A DNA stretch of 8,123 nt, from contig JBFHES010000210.1 in the NCBI GenBank assembly GCA_041584015.1, positions 1 to 8,123 on the forward strand, given 5' to 3'. The notes under the pieces are model-generated. The model was not told the DNA's origin, did no database searches, and was given only the letters and a program-made list of their open reading frames with translations. Position numbers and translations under genes: made by a program. Numbering within the stretch: position 1 is the stretch's first letter; every line of letters begins with the position of its first letter. The stretch comes from JBFHES01 sp041584015. Lineage in GTDB: Bacteria; Bacteroidota; Bacteroidia; Bacteroidales; M50B96. Below are positions 1 to 7,215 of the stretch, piece after piece.

Positions 1-69
1 AGTGCAGAACAATTAGCCGGAACCTATATAAGCGAATCGGCTTTTACAGTGACAGTTAACTACAATTAA
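1..69 (+). CDS. C-terminal end of a DUF4402-like secreted protein (partial)
   Basis: An open frame enters from the left edge and ends at a TAA at 67-69, giving 22 residues. The end reads AGTYISESAFTVTVNYN. This fits the final beta-strand of DUF4402-type domains, where a glycine-threonine-tyrosine turn is followed by an alternating strand ending in V-x-V-x-Y. Such domains are predicted immunoglobulin-like, fimbria-like secreted domains, common in Bacteroidota and Proteobacteria. The upstream part, including any signal peptide, is outside the window, so the family call rests on one strand only. The position fits a real 3' end, because a perfect intrinsic terminator begins about 30 nt after the stop. 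The last gene of the window ends with a similar strand, so the two may be related secreted proteins. Confidence 0.6.
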   Translation, partial: SAEQLAGTYISESAFTVTVNYN

Positions 70-100
70 GATATCGCAACGTTTATTGAGATTTTTGAAG

Positions 101-127
101 AGCCGTACTTAACAGTACGGCTTTTTT
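101..127 (+). terminator. Intrinsic terminator after the partial DUF4402-like gene
   Basis: A perfect 9-bp stem (AGCCGTACT at 101-109 and AGTACGGCT at 114-122) encloses a TAAC tetraloop. A run of six T follows on the + strand (122-127). This is the classic rho-independent layout and ends transcription of the partial gene before the dehydrogenase promoter. Confidence 0.9.
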
Positions 128-178
128 GCGTTGTGGGGATTCATGCCGCGTTCACAGCCTTAAACATCAGGAAACACT

Positions 179-186
179 TATCTTTG
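179..186 (+). promoter_or_regulatory. Bacteroidota-type -7 promoter element for the dehydrogenase
   Basis: TATCTTTG (followed by C) matches the Bacteroidota sigma-ABfr -7 consensus TAnnTTTG exactly. It would place the transcription start near 191, about 13 nt before the ATG at 204. I see no clear -33 TTTG at the expected distance upstream. The element follows a strong terminator, which fits a gene with its own promoter. Confidence 0.6.
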
Positions 187-203
187 CATCTTAAGCGTAG
201 CAA

Positions 204-1148
204 ATGAAAACAGCAATAATTAATTCATGGGGAACTCCCGATGTATTTGAAATAAAAGAAACCAAACGGCCGGAACCGAACGATGATCAGGTATTAATAA
301 AGGTTTTTGCTTCAAGCATTAATCCAGTTGATTGGAAGCACAGATTAGGAAACCATAAATATATGCTTGGAGCACCGTTCCCAATAACCTTAGGTTATGA
401 TGTTGCAGGAGAAGTTGCTGCGGTTGGGAACAACATTACACGATTTAAAATTGGAGACAAAGTATTTGGTGATCTTGATAAAAAGTATGGTGGTGGACTT
501 GCAGAATTTGCCGTAGGAAACGAGCATTGTTTTGCTTTGGTGCCAGCTAACAATTCGATGGAAGTAATGGCTGCCTATCCTTTGGTTACCTTAACAGCGC
601 TGCAAGCACTAAGAGATAAAGCTCTTGTTTCAGCAGGTAAAACCGTTCTCATTAATGGAGCATCGGGAGGTGTTGGACATATTGCGGTGCAGATTGCAAC
701 TATTCTGGGTGCATCGACAATTGCGGTTGCCAGTACCAGGGCCCAAAAAATGGTTGAGTCGTTAAACTGTACTAGCTTCATTGATTACAAAAAAAACGAT
801 GTACTATCAATTAATGAAAAGCTTGATGTATTTTTTGATGTAATTGGTAATTACTCATTTCTCCAAACCAAACATCTGCTTAAACCCGGAGGCATCTATA
901 TTAGCACCCTTCCACGTCCAAAAATAGTGGTTCATAAACTGCTACAACCTTTTAGCAATGGAAAGAAAGTTAAGGCAATATTACGAAAACACAGTGCTGC
1001 AGATATGGATCAAATAGCCCAATGGGTTGAAGAAGGAAAGTTACAAGTTGTAATCGACAAACAATTTGATCTGGATCATATTGCAGAAGCCCACTCCTAC
1101 TCAGAAAGCGGAAAAACTTTAGGTAAGAGTGTAGTATTAATTAAGTAA
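204..1148 (+). CDS. Zinc-free MDR family NAD(P)-dependent oxidoreductase (quinone oxidoreductase-like)
   Basis: The 314-residue product is a complete medium-chain dehydrogenase/reductase of the quinone-oxidoreductase/RTN4IP1-like branch. The N-terminal GroES-like domain (about 1-125) carries NPVDWK at 40-45 and GYDVAG at 64-69; the latter stands where zinc-dependent alcohol dehydrogenases have GHE. The Rossmann domain carries the dinucleotide-binding loop NGASGGVG at 151-158. The C-terminus (EAHSYSESGKTLGKSVVLI) is the usual MDR ending. No catalytic zinc ligands or structural-zinc cysteine cluster are visible, so it should be a metal-free, probably NADPH-using, cytosolic reductase of quinones, enones or similar carbonyls. 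The substrate cannot be read from the sequence. The ATG at 204 is preceded by an A-rich leader without a Shine-Dalgarno sequence and lies just downstream of a -7 element. It appears monocistronic. Confidence 0.9.
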   Translation: MKTAIINSWGTPDVFEIKETKRPEPNDDQVLIKVFASSINPVDWKHRLGNHKYMLGAPFPITLGYDVAGEVAAVGNNITRFKIGDKVFGDLDKKYGGGLAEFAVGNEHCFALVPANNSMEVMAAYPLVTLTALQALRDKALVSAGKTVLINGASGGVGHIAVQIATILGASTIAVASTRAQKMVESLNCTSFIDYKKNDVLSINEKLDVFFDVIGNYSFLQTKHLLKPGGIYISTLPRPKIVVHKLLQPFSNGKKVKAILRKHSAADMDQIAQWVEEGKLQVVIDKQFDLDHIAEAHSYSESGKTLGKSVVLIK

Positions 1149-1313
1149 TACGGTGATAAACTGTTAATAACTTTTTACAGATCCGTTCATCCCTTAATTG
1201 ATGGTAAGTTTGGCTTAAATGAGCAGGCCTAGCACCCTGTTAATTAAAAGTTAAAGTATCTTAATAGATAACCTTCCGTATAATTTTCATGTCTATAAAT
1301 TAGTTATTAGAAC

Positions 1314-1436
1314 ATGGGACGAATCTTTGACATATCCATAGCTTTGGGGGGATTACTTTTAACAGGTCCTGTGTTATTAATTTGTTGGTTTATATTATTT
1401 ATTGTAACAAAGCAGCCCGAGGAAGAAATGGAATAA
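1314..1436 (+). CDS. 40-residue membrane mini-protein resembling the N-terminus of a priming sugar transferase (small ORF or gene remnant)
   Basis: An ATG-to-TAA frame encodes 40 residues. It begins MGRIFDISIALGGLLLTGPV, continues with a strongly hydrophobic stretch (about residues 7-31), and ends in an acidic tail (KQPEEEME). The opening matches the pattern of bacterial sugar transferases (PF02397: K/R-R-x-F-D-I, then a GLLLLSPLLL-like helix), the enzymes that load the first sugar onto undecaprenyl phosphate. It stops exactly where the family's GPVFFxQxRxG motif and catalytic domain should begin, so it cannot be an active transferase. It may be a degraded 5' fragment, or an independent small membrane protein that only resembles that helix. 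No ribosome-binding site is visible. TAATTTTC at 1281-1288 is one base off the -7 consensus. The frame converges on mutS2, with 80 nt between the two stop codons. Confidence 0.45.
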   Translation: MGRIFDISIALGGLLLTGPVLLICWFILFIVTKQPEEEME

Positions 1437-1470
1437 TTCAGGGTTAGGAAAAACTGGAATTAAGGGCCAT

Positions 1471-1518
1471 AACCGGGGCCGAGCGCTAATCAGACCAAAG
1501 CCGCGCCCGACCCCGGTT
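1471..1518 (-). terminator. GC-rich 16-bp hairpin at the 3' end of mutS2
   Basis: Two 16-nt arms (1471-1486, AACCGGGGCCGAGCGC, and 1503-1518, GCGCCCGACCCCGGTT) flank a 16-nt loop and overlap the mutS2 stop codon. In + strand RNA there are two C/A mismatches. In the - strand (mutS2) RNA the same positions become G-U wobbles (1479/1510 and 1482/1507), so all 16 pairs form. The structure therefore belongs to the mutS2 transcript. It lacks an immediate U-tract (the first T run, TTTTT, is about 17 nt further on). It may be a non-canonical terminator or a 3'-end stabilising structure. Confidence 0.55.
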
Positions 1519-4006
1519 AATCATTTCTAAAAGTTACAACGGTGATTCCAGCTCCACCAAATTGCACTTTTTCATCTACACATTTCTTAACTAAATCAAC
1601 AGTCATTAAATACTGCCTTATAACCTGACGTAAAATCCCATTTCCAGTACCATGCAAAATCTTTACTTCGTTTACATTAAAAGTAATAGCATCATCAATA
1701 TAATTGGCTATTAACGACATTGCCTCATCCACACGCATACCACGAATATCAACACTTTGTTTAAAATTCAAACGTTTCTCGTGCATGTTCCAACCAACCT
1801 TAGAAGCTTGTTGAATTGTGTTCTTTGTTAACTTTTTATACTGATCAGAGTTTATCTTGATAAGTTTTTTCCGGTCGATTGATGTGAGGATATTCCCAAA
1901 GGCCACAACAAAATTCTTATCATTCATCTCAACAATTTCACCTGCAACATCCTGCTCAACCATACGAACCTTATCACCTATCCGATAGCTTTCTTTTATG
2001 TTTGCCTCAACCTGTTCCTTTTTTGCCGGTTTAATACTATGGGGCAAACGCTTACGTATTTTCTTTTCTCGTTTTTTAAGTTCTTCAAGAGTGTTTGCAG
2101 ATTGCTCTCCGCTTCTCTCAGCTGCTGCCATCTGCAATTTAAAGGTTTCTAAATCGGCACGAGCTTGTTTCGTACTTTCCTTTTCTGCTTGTTCCTCTTT
2201 TATCCTTCGAACTGTGTTTTCAATTATTTTATTTGTATTGGCCAATAACTGCTTTGCTTCTTGCTTTGCCTCACTTATTATTCGCTTGCGTTCCTTTTCA
2301 GCTTTTTCAAGTGCATCAGTATATTCATCAACAATTACAGCCAGCTCCTTCTCATTATTTCTAATGGATCGACGCTTATTCTCCCAGTATTTCTTATCTC
2401 TGAAAACATCTTTCAACAGTTTATCATAGCTCACTTGATCTTTACCAACCATATCCTTTGCCGACATAATAATTTCATCAGGCAAGCCAATTTTTCGGGC
2501 AATCTCAAAAGCAAAAGAGCTACCCGGCTTTCCCATGCTTAACTGAAATAATGGTTCAAGCCTTTGCTGATCGTACAACATGGCTCCATTTATAATGCCA
2601 TCGGTAACTGATGCCAAGTGCTTTAAATTTGTATAGTGAGTGGTAATTACACCAAACGACTTTAGTTTATTAAACCTACCAAGTATTGATTCGGCAATTG
2701 ATCCACCCAGCAATGGTTCTGTTCCTGTGCCAAACTCATCAATAAGCAACAGTGTTGAGGCATTGGAGTTTTTCAAGAAATATTTCATGTTCATTAAATG
2801 AGAACTGTAGGTGCTTAAATCGTTCTCAATTGATTGTTCATCGCCTATATCAATAAATATGTTTTCAAAAACCCCCATTCGTGAATCGGGTTCCATTGGC
2901 ACCAATAAACCACATTGAAACATATACTGCACCAAGCCCATGGTTTTTAGGCAAACAGACTTACCTCCGGCATTGGGACCAGAAATAACTAAAATCCGAT
3001 CGGTCTCATTCAAGCCAATATTTAAAGGAACCACCTTTTTACCAAGCTCTTTATGATTAAGGTAAAGTAATGGGTGACGAGCCGAGTTCCATTCAAATGC
3101 CTTACTCGATGAGAACTTAGGCAATGTTGCCATGAGTTTGTTTGCCAATAATGTTTTAGCTCTAATGAAATCAATGATACCTAAAAACTGATAGGCTACG
3201 TACAGCTCATCAATATATGGTCTGATGTATACTGTTGCTTCTTTTAGTATTTTAATAATCTCGCGCTGTTCGGCAATAAAGAGTTCACGAATCTCATTAT
3301 TCGTTTCAAAAATTTCCGCTGGTTCAATAAATGAAGTCTTACCGGTGGCACTTTCATCGTGCACAAAACCTTTAATTTTTCGTTTGTTACCAGCAGGAAT
3401 TGGAATAACTAAACGACCATCGCGGATGGTGAGTTCGGCCTCTTGTTCCACCAAACCATCAACTCGTGCCTGCTTTAAAATACTATGCATCTTTTTAGAA
3501 ACAGTGCCCTGTTTTTGATCTAGCTCTTGCTTGATGCGCTTCAATTCGCCCGAAGCATTATCCTTTATCTCGCCTTGCTTATTAAGAATAGAGTTAAGCT
3601 TATCAATAACAAAACCGGGTACTGAGGTTTGTTTCGACAACTTTAACAAAAGCGGAAACTCCTGATCGTTTAACTTCTTAAGATATTTAAGCACAGCATT
3701 AATGGAATCCAGCGATCGCTTGAGATCAAACATTTCTTTCACATCAAGATAGGCTCCATCTACTTCTGCTTTCTTAAGTGCAGGAAGCAAATTAAAATAA
3801 TAACTAATAGGAAATTCTTCTTCACGTTCTAAAACACGTTGAAACTCTGCTACCTGCCCTAATAATCTTTTTAGCAAATCAAACGATTTCACAAAGCGTA
3901 GCTGCTCAACTTTTACTATTCCAAGTTCACTCAAACAAAGCTCTATTAGCATTTGTCTTATTTTACTGAACCCTATTTTATCTTCAAAATTTCCTGGATA
4001 TATCAC
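1517..4006 (-). CDS. mutS2: MutS2 (endonuclease MutS2 / ribosome-rescue factor), Smr domain-containing
   Basis: This is a full-length MutS2 of 829 residues from GTG 4006. The N-terminal helical core and clamp region (about 1-300) leads to the ABC-type ATPase. That domain has Walker A GPNAGGKS at 343-350, Walker B LLLIDEFGTG with D423-E424, and the H-loop ITTHY with H457. A Lys/Glu-rich coiled coil spans about 515-640. A KOW-like segment is followed by the C-terminal Smr domain (about 748-829), with DIRG at 753-756 and HGTGNG at 785-790. MutS2 proteins lack the MutS mismatch-recognition domain. Family members are reported to restrain homologous recombination, and in Bacillus subtilis to act on collided ribosomes; which applies here is unknown. 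The frame could open at TTG 4039. GTG 4006 is preferred because it gives the usual start M-IYPxNFExKIGF and because a -7 promoter element lies at 4035-4028, inside the longer version. The gene is single and divergent from the 4181 gene. Confidence 0.95.
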   Translation of the reverse strand: MIYPGNFEDKIGFSKIRQMLIELCLSELGIVKVEQLRFVKSFDLLKRLLGQVAEFQRVLEREEEFPISYYFNLLPALKKAEVDGAYLDVKEMFDLKRSLDSINAVLKYLKKLNDQEFPLLLKLSKQTSVPGFVIDKLNSILNKQGEIKDNASGELKRIKQELDQKQGTVSKKMHSILKQARVDGLVEQEAELTIRDGRLVIPIPAGNKRKIKGFVHDESATGKTSFIEPAEIFETNNEIRELFIAEQREIIKILKEATVYIRPYIDELYVAYQFLGIIDFIRAKTLLANKLMATLPKFSSSKAFEWNSARHPLLYLNHKELGKKVVPLNIGLNETDRILVISGPNAGGKSVCLKTMGLVQYMFQCGLLVPMEPDSRMGVFENIFIDIGDEQSIENDLSTYSSHLMNMKYFLKNSNASTLLLIDEFGTGTEPLLGGSIAESILGRFNKLKSFGVITTHYTNLKHLASVTDGIINGAMLYDQQRLEPLFQLSMGKPGSSFAFEIARKIGLPDEIIMSAKDMVGKDQVSYDKLLKDVFRDKKYWENKRRSIRNNEKELAVIVDEYTDALEKAEKERKRIISEAKQEAKQLLANTNKIIENTVRRIKEEQAEKESTKQARADLETFKLQMAAAERSGEQSANTLEELKKREKKIRKRLPHSIKPAKKEQVEANIKESYRIGDKVRMVEQDVAGEIVEMNDKNFVVAFGNILTSIDRKKLIKINSDQYKKLTKNTIQQASKVGWNMHEKRLNFKQSVDIRGMRVDEAMSLIANYIDDAITFNVNEVKILHGTGNGILRQVIRQYLMTVDLVKKCVDEKVQFGGAGITVVTFRND

Positions 4007-4027
4007 AACTTTCAATCTAAGTTTGGG

Positions 4028-4035
4028 CAAATTTA
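4028..4035 (-). promoter_or_regulatory. Bacteroidota-type -7 promoter element for mutS2
   Basis: Read on the - strand this is TAAATTTG followed by C, an exact TAnnTTTG match. The transcription start would fall near 4023, leaving a leader of about 17 nt to the GTG at 4006. A start at TTG 4039 would lie upstream of the transcript, so this element also decides the start codon. No clear -33 TTTG is visible at the usual spacing. Confidence 0.5.
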
Positions 4036-4084
4036 ACAAAACAATAGCTTCGCTCTATTTTCTTTTATACTTGACTGGCTAATA

Positions 4085-4115
4085 TTTTCATATGCTATTA
4101 ATTTCCTTATTTTTG
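4085..4115 (+). promoter_or_regulatory. Candidate promoter for the 4181 membrane-protein gene
   Basis: TATTTTTG at 4108-4115 (followed by C) is an exact TAnnTTTG -7 element. About 19 nt upstream lies TTTTC (4085-4089), an imperfect -33 element. The start would be near 4120, giving a leader of about 60 nt before ATG 4181. The element lies in the 174-nt divergent intergenic region shared with mutS2. Confidence 0.45.
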
Positions 4116-4180
4116 CTTTCATTGAATCCTTTGCAGTTCAATTGTTTTAATCGTTTTCAATCTAATTGTGATTTTATCTC

Positions 4181-5623
4181 ATGAAACTAAACTTTAAAAA
4201 TTTTATAGCATTCTCTGCACTTGTAACCTTTGCATTGGTTCTTATTTCAGGAATCGCGGTATATCTCTCACCAGCAGATAGTGAGGCTTTACAAATCAAG
4301 TGGCGTTTATTCAGTTTACCCAAAAGTGTTTGGAAAGCACAATTTGTTATTTCATCATTTCTCTTTATCATTTTTACACTGTGGTTTATTCTGAAGGTAA
4401 ACTGGAAGAAAGTATTTGCCCACTTGCAAGAAGATATTCCGGGCAAAATACAAAACAGCAAAGAGCTCTGGCTGGCGCTGGCAATACCGTTTATCATTTT
4501 TATAATTACAGCTCTGGAACCTGCAGCCATTATGTCTATTGCCAGGATGGATAAACAAGAGAATTCTGCTATTGTCGAAGCAGAAGTTCAGGAATCAAGG
4601 CCAACGGGCGCATCTCCGGCTGCAACATCAGCAGCTAATAAAAGGACAAAAGCAGGTGACCGTAAAAGCAATTCGTTAATTGCTATTGGCGATTTGACTG
4701 TTACCTTGCTTGCCGACAATTACAGCTCACTTACTCCTGAGAAGGCGCTTAAAAAACTCCAAAACAATGACATAGAAGTTAATAGCATCGATGCAACACT
4801 ATATGAAATATCGGATGTAAATAATATGGCCTTAAATGAGATTTATAGAATTGTTGCCTCAGACGAAGAAGTTAACCCCGAAATTAGAAACGGCAAGCCG
4901 GTTAGCCTGCGAACTGTTTATGAAATATCGAGAGAATTAGGAATTTCTGTTGACGATATTTTCAAATTCTTCGATGGTGAGCAACTTAGCTATACAGGAG
5001 ATCAGTCTGAAACACTTAAAGAAATAGCCGATAAAGGCGACAGACAATCGCTGGATCTTTATTCCGGAATTTCAGGCAAGAAAATGACCCGAGCCAGTGC
5101 CAACCAATCTATGAGCCAGAATACTGCTAATCAATCCTCATCTCTTACAATCGCACAACTTGTAGAATTGGTGAAAAGGCAACAGCCAAATTCCGATGTA
5201 AACAAGGAACGCATTATCACAAGATTAAATCAGAACCAAATTAAAATAAAAAATACGAACGCAACACTTGGTGCCATTGCCAGTGAAAATAATATTAGTG
5301 TTGATAAACTGCTTCAGATAATTTCTACAGGCAACAGCGAAAAACCTAAAGCAGATCAAAACTTGTCAACCAAAAAAATTGAGGAACCTGTAGCTCAGAA
5401 AAAAGACATCAGTAATGAAAAATCAAAAAGGAAAGAATTACTCAATTCTACAATAAAAGCACTGGCTGAAAAAAGCAATATAAAAACCAGTGAATTGCTG
5501 CAAGCATTAAAAGACAATGGTATTGAGGCTAAACCAAACGATACCGTAGACCAGATTTCTAAAAAGAATAATAAACGCCCGGCCGAAATATTTAAGATAT
5601 TGCGAAGTGCGCGAAAGAAGTAA
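4181..5623 (+). CDS. DUF4405-like three-helix membrane protein with a long repeat tail
   Basis: The product has 480 residues. Three hydrophobic helices are visible at about 8-30, 52-73 and 95-120. The first two, with the linker W-K-x-Q and the exit motif KVNWKK at 72-77, resemble the DUF4405 membrane domain (related to cytochrome-b-like membrane domains, from memory). As I recall the family, it has histidines near the start and end of the second helix; here those places are Q54 and about I70. The only histidine in the whole protein is H81, in the loop, so heme binding looks unlikely. By the positive-inside rule the tail after helix 3 would be outside the cytoplasmic membrane. The tail (about 165-480) is polar and carries degenerate helical units of the type T-L-x-x-I-A-x-x-N-N-I-S-x-D-x-L-L-x-I-I at about 205-226, 244-265, 361-382 and 454-475. 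Partner units of the type E-x-x-L-x-x-L-x-x-N-x-I lie at about 172-200, 322-355 and 422-449. These are joined by Ser/Asn/Gln/Lys linkers. ATG 4181 is the natural start. Function unknown; possibly a membrane-anchored assembly or scaffold protein. Confidence 0.7.
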   Translation: MKLNFKNFIAFSALVTFALVLISGIAVYLSPADSEALQIKWRLFSLPKSVWKAQFVISSFLFIIFTLWFILKVNWKKVFAHLQEDIPGKIQNSKELWLALAIPFIIFIITALEPAAIMSIARMDKQENSAIVEAEVQESRPTGASPAATSAANKRTKAGDRKSNSLIAIGDLTVTLLADNYSSLTPEKALKKLQNNDIEVNSIDATLYEISDVNNMALNEIYRIVASDEEVNPEIRNGKPVSLRTVYEISRELGISVDDIFKFFDGEQLSYTGDQSETLKEIADKGDRQSLDLYSGISGKKMTRASANQSMSQNTANQSSSLTIAQLVELVKRQQPNSDVNKERIITRLNQNQIKIKNTNATLGAIASENNISVDKLLQIISTGNSEKPKADQNLSTKKIEEPVAQKKDISNEKSKRKELLNSTIKALAEKSNIKTSELLQALKDNGIEAKPNDTVDQISKKNNKRPAEIFKILRSARKK

Positions 5624-5737
5624 GGCTATTAAAGCAAGTGTTACCGAGATAAATTCTCTCGCAAAACTGGTTATTATAAATATTCATCATTTCGTAACAT
5701 TATGCACGATAAGTAGTACAACGACAATAATTGAGTG

Positions 5738-5745
5738 TAATATTG
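5738..5745 (+). promoter_or_regulatory. Weak candidate -7 element for the response regulator
   Basis: TAATATTG differs from TAnnTTTG at one position and lies about 20 nt upstream of ATG 5766, a spacing similar to the dehydrogenase and mutS2 elements. There is no -33 match. The 142-nt gap after 5623 has no intrinsic terminator, so read-through from the upstream gene is also possible. Confidence 0.25.
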
Positions 5746-5765
5746 AACCATAGCCAAACATTTTA

Positions 5766-7127
5766 ATGAAACAATTATCGATATTAGTATTAGATGATGA
5801 GCGTATTGTACGCGATGAGCTTAAAGAATTCCTGGAGCTTTTAGATTTTAATGTTTACACAGCAGGACTTCCGTCAGAGGCCATTCAGGTTTTAAAAACT
5901 GAAGCTATTGATCTTGCAATATTCGATATTAAGATGCCGGAAATGGATGGGATCACCTTGTTAAAAATGGTGAAGCAAGAATACCCTAATCTTGAGATTA
6001 TGATGATTAGTGGTCATGGAGAGATTGATAGTGTAATTGATGCAATGCGAAAAGGTGCAATCGACTTCTTCCAAAAACCTATTAATCTGAATGAAGTAAA
6101 ACTCTCAATTGAACGAACCATAAAATTTATAAACCTTTCAAAAAAGCTTGCAAATAGTCAGGAAACCAACTCATTTTTACAGAAGTTACTAGAAGAACAG
6201 AACAATGTTCAGATAATAAGTAAGAGTAAGAAAATGGAAGAAGTTTTGGTAGCCATGTCGCAAGTTGGTAAATCACCTGACACATCGGTAATGATAACAG
6301 GAGAAAGTGGAACTGGCAAGGAATTAGTCGCTAAAGGTATTCATGTATTTAGCGATAGAAAAAACCATCCATTTCATGCCGTAAATTGTTCGGCAATTCC
6401 TGAGCATTTATTTGAAAGCGAATTCTTTGGACATAAAAAGGGGTCATTTACCGGAGCTCATGAAGATAAAGCCGGTTGGTTTGAAGTTGCCAATAAAGGC
6501 ACCTTGTTTCTTGATGAAATTGGTGATATGCCAATTAATCTTCAAAAAAAACTACTACGTGTAATTGAAGAAAGACAATACATTAAGGTTGGTACACAAA
6601 AAAGTCAAAGCTTCGACATTCGGATAATTGCGGCTACAAATCAAGCGGTAAAAGACCAGAGTCTTAAGGGTGACTTTAGGCTCGACCTCTACCATAGACT
6701 CAGTACCTTCGAAATTCACCTACCTCCATTAAGAGAAAGAAAAGAAGACATTCCTTTATTAGTTGCCCACTTTGCAGCTATATTTGCTCCAAAAATGAAT
6801 AAAAGCATACCTTATATAGAACAAGGACTTGAAGAACGTTTAAAAGGCTATGCTTTTCCAGGTAATGTAAGAGAGCTAAGGAATGTGGTTGAGAGAGCTG
6901 TAATACTTTCCACATCAAATACTCTTAAGTTTGAAGATTTTAAAAGTATTTTAAAAGATGAAACGGCTTTAATAATTGAGGATCAATTTGACCTAGAGCT
7001 GGTAGAAAGAAGTTTAATAAAAAAAGCACTGGATAAGTGTGCGAATAATAAATCACAGGCAGCTAAGCTCTTAAACATTTCATGGAATGCCTTACATCGA
7101 AAAATGACCAAGTTTCATATTAGCTAG
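5766..7127 (+). CDS. NtrC-family sigma-54-dependent response regulator
   Basis: The 453-residue product has the full three-domain layout. The receiver domain (about 1-120) has the acidic pair D10-D11, phospho-acceptor D54 (in IFDIKMPEMDG), S82 and K104 (FFQKP). The AAA+ domain (about 147-385) has Walker A GESGTGKE at 179-186, the sigma-54-contacting loop as GSFTGA at 226-231 (GAFTGA is canonical; Ser in second place), Walker B TLFLDEIGD at 246-254, the LYHRL segment at 308-312 and FPGNVREL at 364-371. The C-terminal Fis-type helix-turn-helix is at about 414-453 (NKSQAAKLLNIS, then W-N-A-L-H-R-K). When phosphorylated it should oligomerise at enhancer sites and drive ATP-dependent opening of sigma-54 promoters. 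No histidine kinase lies on either side, so its partner is encoded elsewhere. The Fis-type helix has WNALHRK where RRTLYRK is more usual, so the DNA target may differ. Target genes are not identifiable here. Confidence 0.95.
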   Translation: MKQLSILVLDDERIVRDELKEFLELLDFNVYTAGLPSEAIQVLKTEAIDLAIFDIKMPEMDGITLLKMVKQEYPNLEIMMISGHGEIDSVIDAMRKGAIDFFQKPINLNEVKLSIERTIKFINLSKKLANSQETNSFLQKLLEEQNNVQIISKSKKMEEVLVAMSQVGKSPDTSVMITGESGTGKELVAKGIHVFSDRKNHPFHAVNCSAIPEHLFESEFFGHKKGSFTGAHEDKAGWFEVANKGTLFLDEIGDMPINLQKKLLRVIEERQYIKVGTQKSQSFDIRIIAATNQAVKDQSLKGDFRLDLYHRLSTFEIHLPPLRERKEDIPLLVAHFAAIFAPKMNKSIPYIEQGLEERLKGYAFPGNVRELRNVVERAVILSTSNTLKFEDFKSILKDETALIIEDQFDLELVERSLIKKALDKCANNKSQAAKLLNISWNALHRKMTKFHIS

Positions 7128-7215
7128 CTCACTAGAGAAAGTGTAAATAAAACGGCATTTTTTTCTTTTTGGATAAGACATCAGGTAAATTTTAAAAGGC
7201 TCAAGGCCTAAGCTA

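Noticed and set aside
109..129. Possible sigma-54 promoter (GG...TTGC) near the first terminator
   Set aside because: The GG-to-GC spacing is 7 rather than 10, and the bases are part of the terminator stem and T run.
575..781. Minus-strand frame of 68 codons within the dehydrogenase
   Set aside because: Antisense to the Rossmann fold of a clear MDR enzyme; no independent support.
1998..2542. Open frames on the + strand inside mutS2 (1998-2429 and 2261-2542)
   Set aside because: They are antisense to the conserved coiled-coil and ATPase region of mutS2, have Ser/Phe/Cys-rich compositions typical of shadow frames, and show no motifs.
3225..3518. Open + strand frame inside mutS2
   Set aside because: Antisense to the conserved MutS2 core, with shadow-type composition and no promoter or recognisable domain.
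4174..4558. Overlapping frames on both strands within the start of the membrane-protein gene
   Set aside because: They overlap the helix-coding part of the 4181 gene, which has a proper start, membrane segments and a promoter; the alternatives have none.
5645..5661. Hairpin CGAGA / TCTCG after the 4181 gene as a terminator
   Set aside because: Only 5 bp, and followed by GCAAAACTGG rather than a T run.
7130..7170. Terminator after the response regulator
   Set aside because: The only stem seen (CACT / AGTG) has 4 bp and ends well before the T-rich tract; too weak to call.
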